A stretch of 64,000 nt of DNA from Steinernema hermaphroditum (Eukaryota; Nematoda; Chromadorea; Rhabditida; Steinernematidae): NCBI GenBank assembly GCA_030435675.1, contig CM059625.1, forward strand, positions 11,842,001 through 11,906,000. The letters are read 5' to 3'. The translations under genes were made by a program, and so were the position numbers. Shown here piece after piece: positions 11,126 through 23,440 of this stretch (position 1 is the stretch's first letter; each line of letters opens with the position of its first letter). A model generated the notes under the pieces. It saw nothing but the letters and a program-made list of their open reading frames with translations. It was not told where the DNA came from and ran no database searches.

Positions 11126-14069
11126 ATGATGGCCTTCGCACCGAGAAGGGCATCAAGTGCGCGAGACAGAGAAGAACCCATTCGAACATCGACTTCCAGG
11201 ATTCCACCGCCAAGGCGAATATCCCGACCCACCAAGTCTCTTCTGGTCATTTTTGTCTTCACCGCCTGCATACTGTTCATTAACCGTCCAATGCGGAAAC
11301 GTCACATTATAGTCATCTCCAGCACCTACTACAACCAGTCGAAAAGTATACAAAACGACACTGTAGTCGTGTTGTTCAACTCCCACAAAAGGTGGTACTT
11401 GGAGAAACCGTTGATCTGTGTATCACGGAACGAAACGCACGTGGAGAAGAGCCTCGCTCACGTGCAGTTCGCCTATGATCCGATTTCTATTTGCAGCTGG
11501 ACGGCCTTTGTCGCTCACTGTCCGACAGTGAAAAGTCCGAATTCGTTCGAATTAAGCACGGCTCAATATTTCGCAAGCAGCACAGAGGTACGCTATCGTT
11601 CAAAACAATCGAGAAATAGCTTATTGAAGTGCTAGTGCTAAGACAAAAATAGTTTTTCTAGAGAAATCTCGAGCAAAACTAATCATAATATGGAATTTGC
11701 ACGTATAAAAGGATGTGACCATGAAAGAGTGGGGTTGAAGACGACTTCCGGCAGCTCCGCCGTGTCACAGGGAGTTTCTATTTCGAAAAGAAGCTCAATT
11801 AAATACATATTGTCTGCCATCATCGTCGCTAACGTAGTAATTTCAGCTCCCCTTGCGATTACCGTACCAGCGAAAAGTGGACGTTGTGGCCTGCTACAGT
11901 CCTCTTTTCTATAACGAAAGGTGGCAGTTAATTGTGAACACTCTCGAAGTATATCGTCAGTATGGTGTCGGCGTTCAAGCGTTCTATGTGCAAAGCATGC
12001 TGCATGAAATTATGGACCTCTTGAAAGTGAGTAATATCAGATTTCTTTATTTTTATCGTGTTCGACAAGCCCCTTGTTTACATACAAATACTCTATTCCT
12101 GCGTTCGTACACTCTTCGCTTTCATGAAATCGATTATCGTTTTCTTCATCTGTTGACATATATATCATTGTAAATAAGTATTTCCTGCTTTAGGTATACC
12201 AGAAAAAGGGCTATGCTGAAATCGAATTCTGGCCCATGCTATCGCTTGGTCAGCACTTTGAAGACGAAATGGGATTCAGCCCTAACGAGCAGCTCGATTG
12301 GCGGAACCAAGCGAGCGCCCACTCGGACTGCCTTCTCAAGTACAAAGCAAGTCCACTTCATGGAGCTAATTTTCTCGCACCGTGACTGATAGCACATCAG
12401 CTGACACGCTTTGCAAACTGACCTTAAGCCGATCAAACATCGACAGGAAAGCTCTGTTCTCGGGTTACCTGTTAAGATTAACACGGTAGTGATTAGCTAA
12501 CCCGATTAGTGTGACAACTTTGATAGCGGGCTAAGTTGTGAGGAACCAAAAGAATAAGGACTGTCAAACCACTTACGCACTTACTGAAGGTGTGTCTCTA
12601 TAGATTCGTTTGCTTCCGTACGGAATCCGCGTGAATAAGGCGCATTTCGATATGTCTTGTTATGCAAGTAAGACATATATTGTTGGTAAAATTAAAGAGA
12701 GTTCCATTCAAAAAGTTCCGTTCTACAACACAGTACCGATTTAACTAACAGAGAGACATCAAAATATATCCAAATCTTGACATGATCTGCTACAAATGTC
12801 TGTTTTCTGAACTATACCATCATGAAAACAATTACACAATTAGAATTCAGATCAATTACTTTAAAAAAATTAATGACTGGAACGAACTGTTCAGGATGCG
12901 GCAAAATTCATTATCATAAGCGACATTGATGATGTGCTATTCCCTCGAATTGGTGAGACTTACATCGAAGAATTTATGAAGCTGTCCAGCGATTACCCAA
13001 ATGCGGCTGGATTCACGTACAACCGTTACAACGCCGAAGTGACGACGAGTAAGTGAAATTGCAAACCCTCAAAAAGGGCACACATCCTTCGAAGAGACCA
13101 CCAAAAGGCACACACTCAAAATGAGTTCCGTTTTTTTCGTTGAAGTTGTTTATAATCCTCGATATAGTGCAAAATTTTGTGTTTATTTGACACCTCTTGA
13201 TAGGATGGAAGAAAGTAGGAACGGGAGTAATCATAATCATAAACATCACGAGATATGGGAACGTTTGTAAAAAAGACCGAATTGACAAATTATAAACAGT
13301 GACCTTGTTCCATTTAACATTTTATTTCTAGCCTTAAACCCTCAAGAGTTTTCGCTATCCAACCTCATCGACAGCTCTGAGATTCATCATGAATGGGAGG
13401 ACGGCAAATCAGTATACAATCCGGAACGTGTGTTCACAGCCTGGATCCACTGGCCAGGACTGACCCACAGCCCTGGCTACAAAATGCACTTAGTCCCGTC
13501 GCATGAGAACATCATGGTTCACATGAGGAAATGGAAAATGGTACGTCACTCATCTTATCAGTGACGGCACACCAGCACCGCACGTTCACTACCTGTTCAC
13601 CCATTTCAGAGCGGTGAACCCGCGAAAGGGCAAAAAGCGACGTCTAAATCAAAGGCAAGTAATCGCTGCATATTGCAAGGGTAATCACGTCTCGCCGATT
13701 TTATTGCAGTACTTCGACGTCTTCGATCTTCGGATACAAGACATCATCTCGCGCCACAAAACAAAGCAGCTGCAGCGGGAGTTCAACAGAACGTTCGCGC
13801 AGACGGAGGAGTTCAAGCGCTTGCCGACAAAAGTCCGCTACTACCCACTCATCGCCGAGTGCTACCAGAAGATCTTCTACGATAAACGGAAACATCCGGA
13901 TTCGTGTCCGGGTCCGATCAACTGCTTCCTTCCTCCAATGCCGAATGTCAAATGCAGCGTCGCAAAGACGGATTTCGTATTCAACAAGGTCCACGACGGA
14001 CTATTCATGCATTATCCTCACCAGTCGAGGTTTGTGACTCACTTAGACGGGTGTAATATGCTGTCGTAG
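11126..14069 (+). CDS. GT92 (DUF23) family glycosyltransferase, type II membrane protein
   Basis: Exons 11126-11587, 11847-12026, 12194-12346, 12895-13048, 13332-13540, 13610-13654 and 13710-14069 join in phase to about 520 residues. The first ATG lies 18 bp after TTTTCTTCCAG, a likely trans-splice site. A basic N-terminus and one membrane anchor (residues 38-52) give type II Golgi topology. GT92 blocks include VDVVACYSPLFYNERWQL, VQAFYVQSMLHEIMDLLK, the DxD-type metal/sugar-nucleotide site SDIDDVLFPR (about 274-283) and GYKMHLVPSHE. Members such as C. elegans GALT-1 add galactose to N-glycan core fucose. The acceptor here is unknown. Two introns (12347-12894 and 13655-13709) start with GCAAGT instead of GT. 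An AATAAA lies at 14235-14240. Confidence 0.92.
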
Positions 14070-14393
14070 TACTGTAGTGCTATCTGTACATAAGTGATTA
14101 ATACTATGTGCCTTATGATTTTGTTTTCCATAAAAATCGTTGCATCATTTGGGTATTGTTTCCGGGCGAAAGGGGCAGCAAAAGACATTAAAATCTTGGT
14201 CCACTTGTGCGCTCTTTATGACCAACTAAGTGCCAATAAAATGCTGAACTGCTGTAGTTTAGCTGTGTCATGAATTCGTCATGTGGTCACTTATTGCTTA
14301 AGTATTATATTATTTATCAGATGACCAGATACGAAAAATAAATAAACAATCTACCAAATAGGATACCCGTATTTCCTTTGTACAAAAATCCTC

Positions 14394-15970
14394 TCAAACT
14401 TTTTCTGGTTTCTGAATTTGGGCTTTCCTGACCTTCTTGAGAAGAGCATAATTGGCGCACACAAGAGCAATCACAAGCAAAGCGAAGATAGACACGAGGG
14501 GTAGCGAAGGGATACTGAACCCACTTCTGGCTTTCAGACTTGACGGTTCTAACATCCTCGCATATTCAACTGTGATGGCGGACATGTTTCTTCGACAGCC
14601 GAGCTGGCAGCAGTACTCGTTTGCAGCGCAGTCGAAGTAGACCGACGAAATCTAGAAGGGAAGCATTGTCATCAGGGAAGGAGTGCTGCTGCTTACCGGC
14701 TTGCCGTTGTCCAGTCGCACTTCTCGGTAGAGTTGGTCGGACGATTGGAGCTTGTACTCACATTGTTGATCAGTTTTGATCAATGCATACGTGGTTGGAC
14801 CGACCGTAACTGTCGTTCGGGAGTCGATTCGTCTAATGTCGGACGAGTCGGTGAAGTATGATGCCGCGATAATATCCTGTAGAAGCACGGCGTGAATTTA
14901 TGGCTCTGTTTATCGGAAGCCGACTTTGTTACCTGCTGAGCGCTGCTGTTGGGACAACAAAACAGTCCACACTGTACAGTAGATTTTGGGCACACAAAGT
15001 AGATGGTGTAGAGGCGATCGTACTCGTAATATCCCATAAATTTGCCCTGAAATTGCTCCGTGTAACACACGTTTGGTTATTACCGATAATTAACGACAAG
15101 AAAAGAACATAAATCATTCTGTTGAGCAGAAATGGGAAGGTGTGCTCGAGATGAACGAAAAATCAGTACAGTCAATTTTAGCATATTTATTAGTCTTATT
15201 ACATGACATTTCGGTTCGTCAGAACCTATGTTAAAGGGATTGTGATAATTTGCACGCTGTAACCTCTTAGCGCAATAACTGAAACCCTTCTTCTTCAACG
15301 TTCCAACCTTTTCTTTTTGGTGAAATGTTATTACTAGATAATGTAGTACGAAATTTTGTTTTTACTCAATTTGCTTATGTGCCAAATAAAGCGAAACGTT
15401 TCATTTGTTGTAAATCGTACAGTCCATAGTCTTGCTTCTTCTTAGCTAAAAAGTAAAGCCAATGCGATTAGTGACATGATCTCCCCTTCTCAGCTGAATA
15501 AGAGGATCAGCGAAGTGTGAAACTCTTCGCTGTCGCAAGTGAACACGTTGTTATGGTTTGTTTTTTCTACGCAAAGTCACAAATGTATACAGTGATTCAC
15601 TTTTGTTTGCGTGACTAAACGGACGGCATATGCAAAGTACTTACTTTCGCCTGAAAGAGCTTCTCCGGGTCGAAGTTGTATTCGAACAACTGCTCATAAA
15701 CTTCATTGTAGGTTGGCTTTTCCAAGCTGTAGCGATATTCGTGATTCTGAAAGCGGAAGGTCAGAGGTTGAACGGGAGCCGCCTCGAACATACATCAGCA
15801 TCTGCTGCATTGATCACTTTACCGGACCGGTACCTTTCCAGTCCTTTGGTAACGACGCTGTCCACGAGGACGTTCGTCTCCACAGTGGGTGCATGGTCCC
15901 AGCAGATCATCTGATTCGCCTTCAGCGCTTCGGCAACAGACAAAAAGGAGACTAAGAGGAGGGGAAGCAT
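14394..15970 (-). CDS. CX-module single-pass membrane protein
   Basis: Five exons (15970-15794, 15746-15645, 15046-14933, 14876-14697, 14651-14394), all joined in phase 0, give 276 residues. Residues 1-15 are a signal peptide. Cysteine clusters VQCGLFCC (exon 3), QQCEYKLQ (exon 4) and FDCAANEYCCQLGC (197-210) mark the nematode-specific CX module. It is followed by one transmembrane segment (about 241-262) and a short Lys-rich cytoplasmic tail. The protein is therefore a type I surface or secretory-pathway membrane protein. CX-module proteins are expanded in nematodes and their roles are mostly unknown. The gene converges on the GT92 gene, stops 325 bp apart. All introns begin GT and end AG, and the longest is 598 bp. 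Confidence 0.9.
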
Positions 15971-17025
15971 GATGACGACGGCCGAGCGGTACCAGAGGGT
16001 CTGGAGTTAATGGTACCCAATTCACGATGCAGCGAAGAAAGACGGACACAGAGGAAGGGAGTGTGATAAGAGCCCCGCTATCAGAGATGAAAAATAAATT
16101 CGTGCGAGCGATTTTTGGTTACCAAGCACATAGAGCCGTTCGAAAAGGGGCGCGCTTCTGAGTCGAGTAAATAAAACTCCCTTCTGCAGTGTCGACTCCG
16201 GCGACACAAAGACGGAGCCAAAATTTATGCCAATTCCGGATTGACATGTTAAGCTCCTTATCTTCTACAGATACGTGCGCCTTCGGCCTCCACTGCCACT
16301 TTTTGTGCTACCGTTCGCGCTATCAATAAGCGCACTTTGCCTCTTTGTTTTTACTACCACCGCCACTCTCTGTGCCACACATTCTCCTTTTCTCCAAAGA
16401 CGATAATTTCTCACTGTCAATTTAGATGCCGTTTTTGGGACCACCTGATTGCAAAACAACCTTGAACATTGATAACCGGAGCGGTAAAATGGAATAACGA
16501 AGACAGAGCAGTTCATGACCAGATTAGAAAATTAAATTCCCTTCAAAATGGTTTCATTCAAACTGTAAACAGCAGTGTTCGCTGAAGGGAAGCTCAAGTC
16601 AGCATATAATCAAGGAGCGCTGACTGACGCTCAGTCGACAATAGAACGGACACGTAATCGGCTTTGTGTTTTACGCATGAAAGCTATCACAGAAGGCAAC
16701 TTAAGGGTTAATGACAGGTGACGAAATACTGTTGGAAGAGTGTTCCTAAAATAGATTTTCATGGAAAAAAGCTGTGAATTTACTTCGCTATCATCGCTAC
16801 AGAGTACAGTATGCTTTTTGGAGTATAGGCACAAATGTGAAAGTATAAATGTGGGTTTCACAAAATAAATCCATTCTTCTTTCATATACGTTGGAGGAGC
16901 GTCAAATTATTCTTCAGGCTGGCCTCTAAGTTGTAAGTCTCTTAAATTAACACAGGCTCAACTTGGCTACAGCTCCGCAAAGTATGGATTCTTGTTGTTC
17001 TGTTTTGTCCTCGTATCAAATTGAA
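15971..17025. other. Intergenic with an 18-bp inverted repeat
   Basis: Region between the CX-module gene promoter and the innexin 3' end. The only structure noted is the inverted repeat at 16853-17042. Otherwise I see only short, unsupported open frames. Confidence 0.5.
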
Positions 17026-17042
17026 TTTATTTTGTGAAACCC
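16853..17042. repeat. Short element or fold-back with 18-bp inverted ends
   Basis: GGGTTTCACAAAATAAAT at 16853-16870 is repeated exactly in reverse complement at 17025-17042, enclosing about 150 bp. It could be a small MITE-like element, but no clear target duplication is visible. The right arm supplies the innexin poly(A) signal (AATAAA on the minus strand, 17026-17031). Confidence 0.55.
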
Positions 17043-17144
17043 GCTTAACAAGTGGCTGAGAATCTAGGAAGCAATCGACATGCCATAAAGCATCTAAGGG
17101 TTAAAGCTCAAACATTGTGAACAGCGATTTGTGCAAAATTTCGT

Positions 17145-19030
17145 TCAAACTCCATATTTGTTGCGGAAGCTGACACGGCTTCCCTTGCTTTGTTTGCTCT
17201 GCCGACTGAGTGTTCGCGAAGGACTTTCATCGTCATCACTTTCCGAAGCGCCTTTCCGCTCCGTCATTTCAATCAACATATCGTCATAACTTTTGCGCTC
17301 CAGACTAGCCAAACTCAGTTTCTTCGGCGGTGAGACGAAACCAGCGAGTTGTGCCCGGCTTGGGCGACGGCTCTGTGAATTAGCCATCGTATCCCTGAAC
17401 TCTTCGGCCATTTTCTGCACTTCTCTCGGAATGTCGAATCGAAAAGGACGGCTCATTTCTTCTCGGATTTGCTTACGGTACCTATAAGTTCATGGCATCA
17501 ATCTTATTCGGATATTGCGTAACATTTTGGTCTGTCTTTGAGATACTCAATGATGCTTGCACCACCAATGGACTTGGTTGTGAGACATGTCATCCTGTCG
17601 ATTTCATGATCTCTCTGATTCTCGCTGTGCAGTGCGCACGTAGTACTTACTTCCGCTCGGCTTCGATTGAACAGAACGATTTCCACAGCTCCTGAATGAG
17701 TTCTGTCGTGAAGACCACATCAGCATGCTGCGCGATCATCCTCAGAAGAAACACTCCGTCTCCACCAAGATAGCAGTTTATGAATTTTTCGACGTGCTTC
17801 TGATTTTCTGAACAGGACGTATCGTATTAAGAATTTATGCGTACCAGTGGCCTGTTTATCGAAGAGGTTCTCTGCCATCTCCAGGTGATTCATTAGGAAG
17901 TGATGCACAGACGTGAAGTTGAACAGTACAAACACCCACGACAAGATATCAGCTATTGTGAAGGCGGCGAGCATCATGTACCTAGGAGGACTTGTAATGG
18001 CCGCTCATTCAGTTTTGTTTACCAAGCACACAGGAAGATGAAGATCTTTTCAGTAAATAAATTGATGAGCAGTACACATTGAACTGTATGGTTCTGTCGC
18101 TGACCCATTTCTCGAACCTAAAACGAGAACTGTGGCTAACATAAAACTTTGATATAGCTACTTCGAAATCGCAAAGAGAAACTCGAGGAAACAGTCCGTT
18201 CTCCTTCCACGTTTCGTTACTGGTGATGAATTTGTGGACCACATTGATTCCGAATGCGTTCTTGAGGTCATCCGGAAGAAAGTAACGATTCAGTAAATCC
18301 AGCTGAATGATAATGTTCACGAAGAAGGCAACTTTGCTGATCATGTAGATGAATGATACATAGTAGCGCGAGTATTTGATGTTGAGGCAACGAATTACTT
18401 TGTGAGGAACGAGGTTTTTCTGGAAGAAGAGATACAGCCTGTATGTTTAAGAGATACAGCACCTACATCCTTGAGTCGGGAGTGAAACCGCAGAGCTCCT
18501 TCAAGATGCACTCGGAGAGCATCGATGTTACTCTTCTTCACATCGGGATCTGTGTTGGCATCGTTCGAAGCTAGACGGAGAATTTCGCCAACTCTCATTC
18601 CGGACTGTGTCGCAAAGTACTTCCAGATGAAAGTTGGAAGTTTAAAACAAAAGGCTTCAAAGAGCAGAAAGAAGGCGATCCACTGGTAGTAGCTTATTCG
18701 TTTTTCTTGGCGGCGACCTTGCTCGACGTTTGCCACTGCTTCTCCAAACGGTACAAAATAGGTGTCCTGAGCATAGCAATAGTTTTCAGCATATCTGTAA
18801 ACTTCACTTCATTTGTGATGGGCTTTCTTTCCTTACTGTTCCCATGCTCCCGAGAATCCCATAGGAAGCATGCATTCGATAGGGCGTCCAGCGAATTGCT
18901 TGTAGCTGACCAGGATAGCCAGACCGAGCAGAAGATTGAACGTGAAATAGCTATGTAGACTTGCAACAATATCCTTGACTATGGGCTTGTTGCTGTAAGG
19001 CACGGTGTGCATAATGCGGAAGATAAACAT
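17145..19030 (-). CDS. Innexin gap-junction channel subunit
   Basis: Seven exons (19030-18837, 18794-18467, 18419-18162, 18117-18023, 17981-17845, 17807-17651, 17481-17145) join in phase to 501 residues. Innexins have four membrane spans and form invertebrate gap junctions. The family block [20 protein letters not shown] follows transmembrane segment 1, and the signature YYQW is at residues 100-103. The second extracellular loop holds [18 protein letters not shown] and HTVQC, so both loops keep two cysteines. The last span reads [20 protein letters not shown]. The cytoplasmic tail is long, Ser/Arg-rich and acidic ([10 protein letters not shown]), a likely phosphorylation zone. Introns are 36-169 bp. 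An acceptor-like TTTCAG lies about 28 bp before the ATG. I cannot assign a one-to-one C. elegans inx gene. Confidence 0.96.
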
Positions 19031-19606
19031 GGCTGCGGACTTCCTTCTGGTTTACTGTCTGAAACATATGCATTTCTATCCATACACCACGGCATAACAG
19101 TGTTTAAAATCAAATCTCCACTGGCAAAATTTGACATAGCTTTTCTCTAAGAATTAATAGCCAAACAAGGGGAATGATCATTTACCGCACTAGCGGTGCC
19201 GTCACCGCCACTCGTACCAAAACGTCCGATTTCTGCCAAGAGGAAGACAAACAGCAAAACCAGATGTTCGCATAGGCGGCACGACAAGAATAAAGAATCG
19301 ATAAATCAACCTCAATATTCTCTCCGCTTGATTATAAAAAAAATAGTTATGCTTTGGACAACATATTCAAAAGCATTTTGAACATTGTCACTGAATATTC
19401 GTAACTCAGTAAAGTTCCTCTAGAATGACTACTATGCGACTGAACACTCGAGATTTCCCACCACCCCCCATCTGCCTGCTGGAAATGTGCCAAGTGGAAT
19501 AGGTTTCTCCGTGGAGCAATAATGTTGTGCGAAAGAGCGAAGAGGCCGAAATAACTGAAAGAAACAACAATTTTATTGAAAACAAAAACAAGCAATAACG
19601 ATGTGC

Positions 19607-20004
19607 TTATTCGGCATCCTCGACCTTGGTGGCGCGAGTGTAGACCTGCTGGCTGCTGTGGTTGACAACAGGGCGTATGAGTCCCTTGGCGAGAAGTTCG
19701 CGGAGACCCTGCTTGGCGAGGGAGGCACGGACCTTCAGACGTTCGGAAACAACTGAGGGGGTGATAAGCTTGTAGGTGACGACCTGGCGAATCAGATTTG
19801 GTGAGAAAAGCGAGGGGTATGTGCACTTACCTCCTTGTAGAGCTTGTCATAAGTGGCCTTGTCGAAGAGGACCATGTTGTTGAGCTTATCGCGGACCTTT
19901 CCCTTCGACCACTTCTTCTTCTTGGCCTTTCCGCCTCCGCTTCCTTCCTTCTTGGGCGCCTTGCCCGACTTGGGATCGGCCTTCTTCGCTGCCTTGGGTG
20001 GCAT
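19607..20004 (-). CDS. rps-25: 40S ribosomal protein S25
   Basis: Exons 20004-19831 and 19783-19607 give 116 residues, the usual eS25 length. The N-terminus is the typical basic tail ([19 protein letters not shown]) followed by [19 protein letters not shown]. Exon 2 supplies the winged-helix part ([20 protein letters not shown], then [18 protein letters not shown]). The protein belongs to the small ribosomal subunit head. The ATG lies 8 bp after ATTTTTCAG, so the mRNA is probably trans-spliced with a very short leader. An AATAAA on this strand lies at 19571-19576. The frame runs open upstream of the ATG, but that extension lies before the acceptor and is not expected in mRNA. It points the same way as the innexin gene, with a gap of about 580 bp, too long for a typical operon. 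Confidence 0.97.
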
Positions 20005-20029
20005 GGCTGTACCTGAAAAATCCTCATGT

Positions 20030-21630
20030 TGGAAGTCCAAATATTTTGCTTTCGGCGCAAAGCTTTTGTTCCGAGCGCAGTAATAACAGTATCCAGTAGC
20101 AGAATGGTGATAACTCGCTTTGAACTTCTTATTGAGCAAAAGTTTTGACATTAAGGTAAGGAAAAGTTGACTAGCGTTAATATTTTTCGTTTTAAGGCTT
20201 TTTACTGAAATTTCTGGCGGTCATTCAAGAAGCTTGAAGCCAGATTAGCAAAGTGATTTGTGAGAACCCAGCAGCATCAACTTGGCCAAAATGTAAGAAA
20301 CGTTCATAGGAAAAGATATTCCTAAAGAGGATTTCAGGATTGGATGTGCGTTAAGCATCTACCGATAGCAACAAAAACTGCACCGAACATACAATTCACA
20401 AACCTTTCTAAATCGAAGTATTGCTGGGGGGTCGCTTAGGGCTGCCTATCGCACGGTACGATCGCGTCGGGACCAAGCGCGCCGCTCAGTGGTTTAAATT
20501 TGAACGTACAAAACGGAAAGGTTCATCCGAATCCGCGACGCGATTTTTCTTTGATAAATCAACGATGCTCCCCATTGCATGAAATAAAATATCAAATGAA
20601 GATCTGCCATCATCGCGACTTACTTTATTCACTGTCCGCGTAGAAATAGTTAGTTTGGCGTCGTCATTTCACTCCGGCGCCGCCTTTATAACAAGATATT
20701 AATACTCTTTGAAAAAAGAATCACTTTGCAAACATGTCTGTTCTTCTGCTTATGCAGCGGGTGAGATTTTATAGTATAACCAAAAGAGATATTTACAGTT
20801 AGTATTGCAAAAGTGTTAGGTTTACAGCGATGCAGCCTTCGCCCTGGCGTGTCTAGACACACGAGGCCCTGGCACCGAAGTGAAATAGCGGCCGATATAA
20901 ACGCTCATGTAAAGTGTGTAATATGAATTGCTGTGCTACATCTATTTCTACTTGATAAGCTCTGTTCACAGCTATGTACCAAACCTTAATTGTCAATGGT
21001 ATACTGTGACTAGAAAGATGCAAGCTATGAGCACGGACCGCTATTCTCTATTCTCTCGTTGCCAGATATATCAATACACAATCCAACTTCAATGTTTTTA
21101 AATGATTTGTTTTTATTTTCAGCTACATGAGGAATTTATTTGATGAATCAAAGGTGCAGGCATCTTTCTTAATACCGGCTTCATTTCTGGTGTGGCGTTG
21201 TTGTCGAATCGGTCGATGGCACCTAACGGTACACACAGGGATCGCAGAATATCTGAATATTGAAGAAATGGCAATGGAATTTCTCCTTCGAGAAAACGAG
21301 AATAGAAATTGGTATTTAAGCGTTTCATTTTGGCTCAATACATCATTTTCTCGCAGATATTTGAGCAGGAGTACTTCGAAAGATCCTGTTTATGTAAAAT
21401 GCCTCCCAAAGGGGGCAGTGCTATTTCCTATTAATCTTTCTTTGTAGTTTACGTCGTACTTACAGTGACAACAACACAATCAGCTATTTGTGTACAGCAT
21501 GCACGTCCTTATTGCACACTGACAGGATACAGACCACACACGTTGAAAACAGGCGGCACTACAGAAAAGTGTGATACATTATTGCTTCGGAACACAGACA
21601 AAAATTAATACAAACAGAGCTGTTCTCCTG
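20030..21630. other. Intergenic, no gene seen
   Basis: Upstream of rps-25 and downstream of the minus-strand UGT. Contains short open frames around 21120-21450 without splice context. Nothing is supported. Confidence 0.5.
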
Positions 21631-21633
21631 TGG

Positions 21634-23440
21634 TTACAAGGTTTTTTCTTTACGAGGTCGCAAAGAAAAAGCTATGACCGCAAATGATACTCTGGTGGCA
21701 ATATAGAAAAATGTGAAGAGTACGGCCAAGGCGGGCAGAATAATATCCAAGTTGTGGTACTCGACAAATGAAAGGTGACGTCCGGCTATTTGAAGTTCCG
21801 GAAGTCGGCCGTCGTTTTCAGCCACGAACTCCGTGTACTTCACGAGTTTTTCGGCAGATTTGAACGGTTTTGTCAGAACCAGTTTCTGTACCCGCAAACT
21901 GTGCTGAGCATAGGAAGAGTCGGAAAGCATCCGTTTCAGAGCGTCGATCAGAGGTTGTGGTGAGTTCAGAAGGGCACTTTTCTCAACCGGGATTCCCCAA
22001 CCATTTCTCTCGGCCATACGAGCGTTTCTGTACTGATCGGCAAAGAAGGGGAAGGCTATGACCGGTTTCGCATGGATAGCGGTCTCCATCAAGCTGTTGT
22101 AGCCCCCATGGGTGATGAAGACTTTGAGCTCTGGAGCGGAAAGAAGATCGGTTTGCGGGGCCCAATTGGTGAGATAGACGTTGGGAAGTTGCTTGCCGAG
22201 CTCCTCAGACTCCTGTGAATGAAATCTGCTTTTGCCTAGAGTTAAGTAAATTTTAACTCACGTGATCGTCTTTCTCAATTTTCACAATAAAGTGATAATC
22301 GGGGAACTGTTTGAACGACTCAAAGAGGTTCTGCTTCATTTCGCTAGGCAGAAATGTCGTTTGGACGTTGGAGCCAAAGGAAAAGAAAATCGCGCCGTTC
22401 TTTCCTTTTTTGATCTCGCTTTTGAAGGGCTAAAAAAGAAGGTGGTTAGGTCCATTCAGACTCGACTACCTCTTTCAGTTCAGTTGAGTTGGTGTTGATT
22501 CCGAGTCCACCAATGTGCACAATGTTATGAAGGGTGGGTCTAGGGAAATCCAGGAATTCGTCGGTACTAACGAAGATGACCGGCGATTCGCGAGCAAGAT
22601 CATCGACATCGGGGAAGTCGCTTCCGTATCTTTTACGGAACAGCTGGTTAAGGAGGCGAGATCCATAACGGTAAACGTAGACATCAACCATCCACTCGAC
22701 GATGTTGTTTAATCGCTCTAGGTACGTTGGTTTGTCGGAAACGTTGACGTCTCCAACAGCTGGTACATAGCTAAGAGGCTTAGGAACGGCAAGGATATTG
22801 TCCATATGGTCCATCAGAGGACAGCTGAACATAACGGTTGAGGTAAACGTGCGCATTGAGTTCTTACCTGGACACCCACATATGAGTCTTGATTCTAAGT
22901 GCGTGAGCAATACCCGTTCCGCAAAGATTTAGCTGCTCTCCGAAGTAAATGTCGAACTTGTACGATCTCAGCTTCTCGATGACATCGTCCTTTTCCAGCA
23001 GTTCTAACACTCTTGAGTAAATCCCCTCTGTATACAAATTGGCACTCACCTTCACAAGCATCAACGAAGAGTTCTTGGAATTTGCTGTACTTCTGAATTG
23101 TTACCAAAGGATTGCTTTTCTCAAATCCTGCCGTAGAGAGTCCTTTGATCGATTTCATAAACGCATCCGAGAATCCGCCTACGGTATAACGCGTGGCATG
23201 TTGAGCGCTCTTAACATGAGATGCAATAGGGAGAAATTCGGGTTCAAACAAGATCTAAAATCTGAATTAGAACCGTGTGTGGGACAGATACCATACCACT
23301 TCGTGCCCTGCTTTGGCCAGTTCGTCGGCGATTCGTCCATTTGAGATCATATGACTGCGACTAATGGTTGGGGAGAAAACGAGGATTCTGTAGGCTTCGG
23401 CCACACTCAGGAAGAGAAGGGTCATTAGGAGGCGATTCAT
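21634..23440 (-). CDS. UDP-glycosyltransferase (UGT), complete
   Basis: Six exons (23440-23297, 23254-23050, 23003-22868, 22824-22470, 22429-22262, 22212-21634) join to 528 residues. UGTs move a sugar from a UDP-sugar to small lipophilic acceptors, facing the ER lumen. A signal peptide (MNRLLMTLLFLSVAEA) is followed by SPTISRSHMISNGRIADELA, whose SH histidine fits the catalytic base. Later blocks are FDIYFGEQLNLCG, FFSFGSNVQTTFLP and the UDP-sugar signature NWAPQTDLLSAPELKVFITH with GGYNS. A C-terminal membrane span (LDIILPALAVLFTFFYIA) ends in KEKTL, a KxKxx ER-retention tail. Introns are 40-49 bp. It is a paralogue of the plus-strand UGT at 56-59 kb, but lacks two introns found there. Confidence 0.95.

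Noticed and set aside
11690..11914. 74-codon open frame inside GT92 intron 1
   Set aside because: It shadows the intron and reads the next exon in the wrong frame.
18420..18466. Earlier acceptor (ACATACAG) for innexin exon 3
   Set aside because: It breaks the reading frame; the CTTCTTCCAG acceptor gives RLKDKNLVPHK, as in other innexins.
20005..20151. N-terminal extension of ribosomal protein S25
   Set aside because: The upstream in-frame sequence lies before the TTTTTCAG acceptor and does not resemble S25.
22996..23050. A 22-bp intron in the minus-strand UGT suggested by the first CAG after the donor
   Set aside because: Too short to splice; a 46-bp intron ending GTGTTAG at 23004 restores the family sequence DACEELLEKDD.
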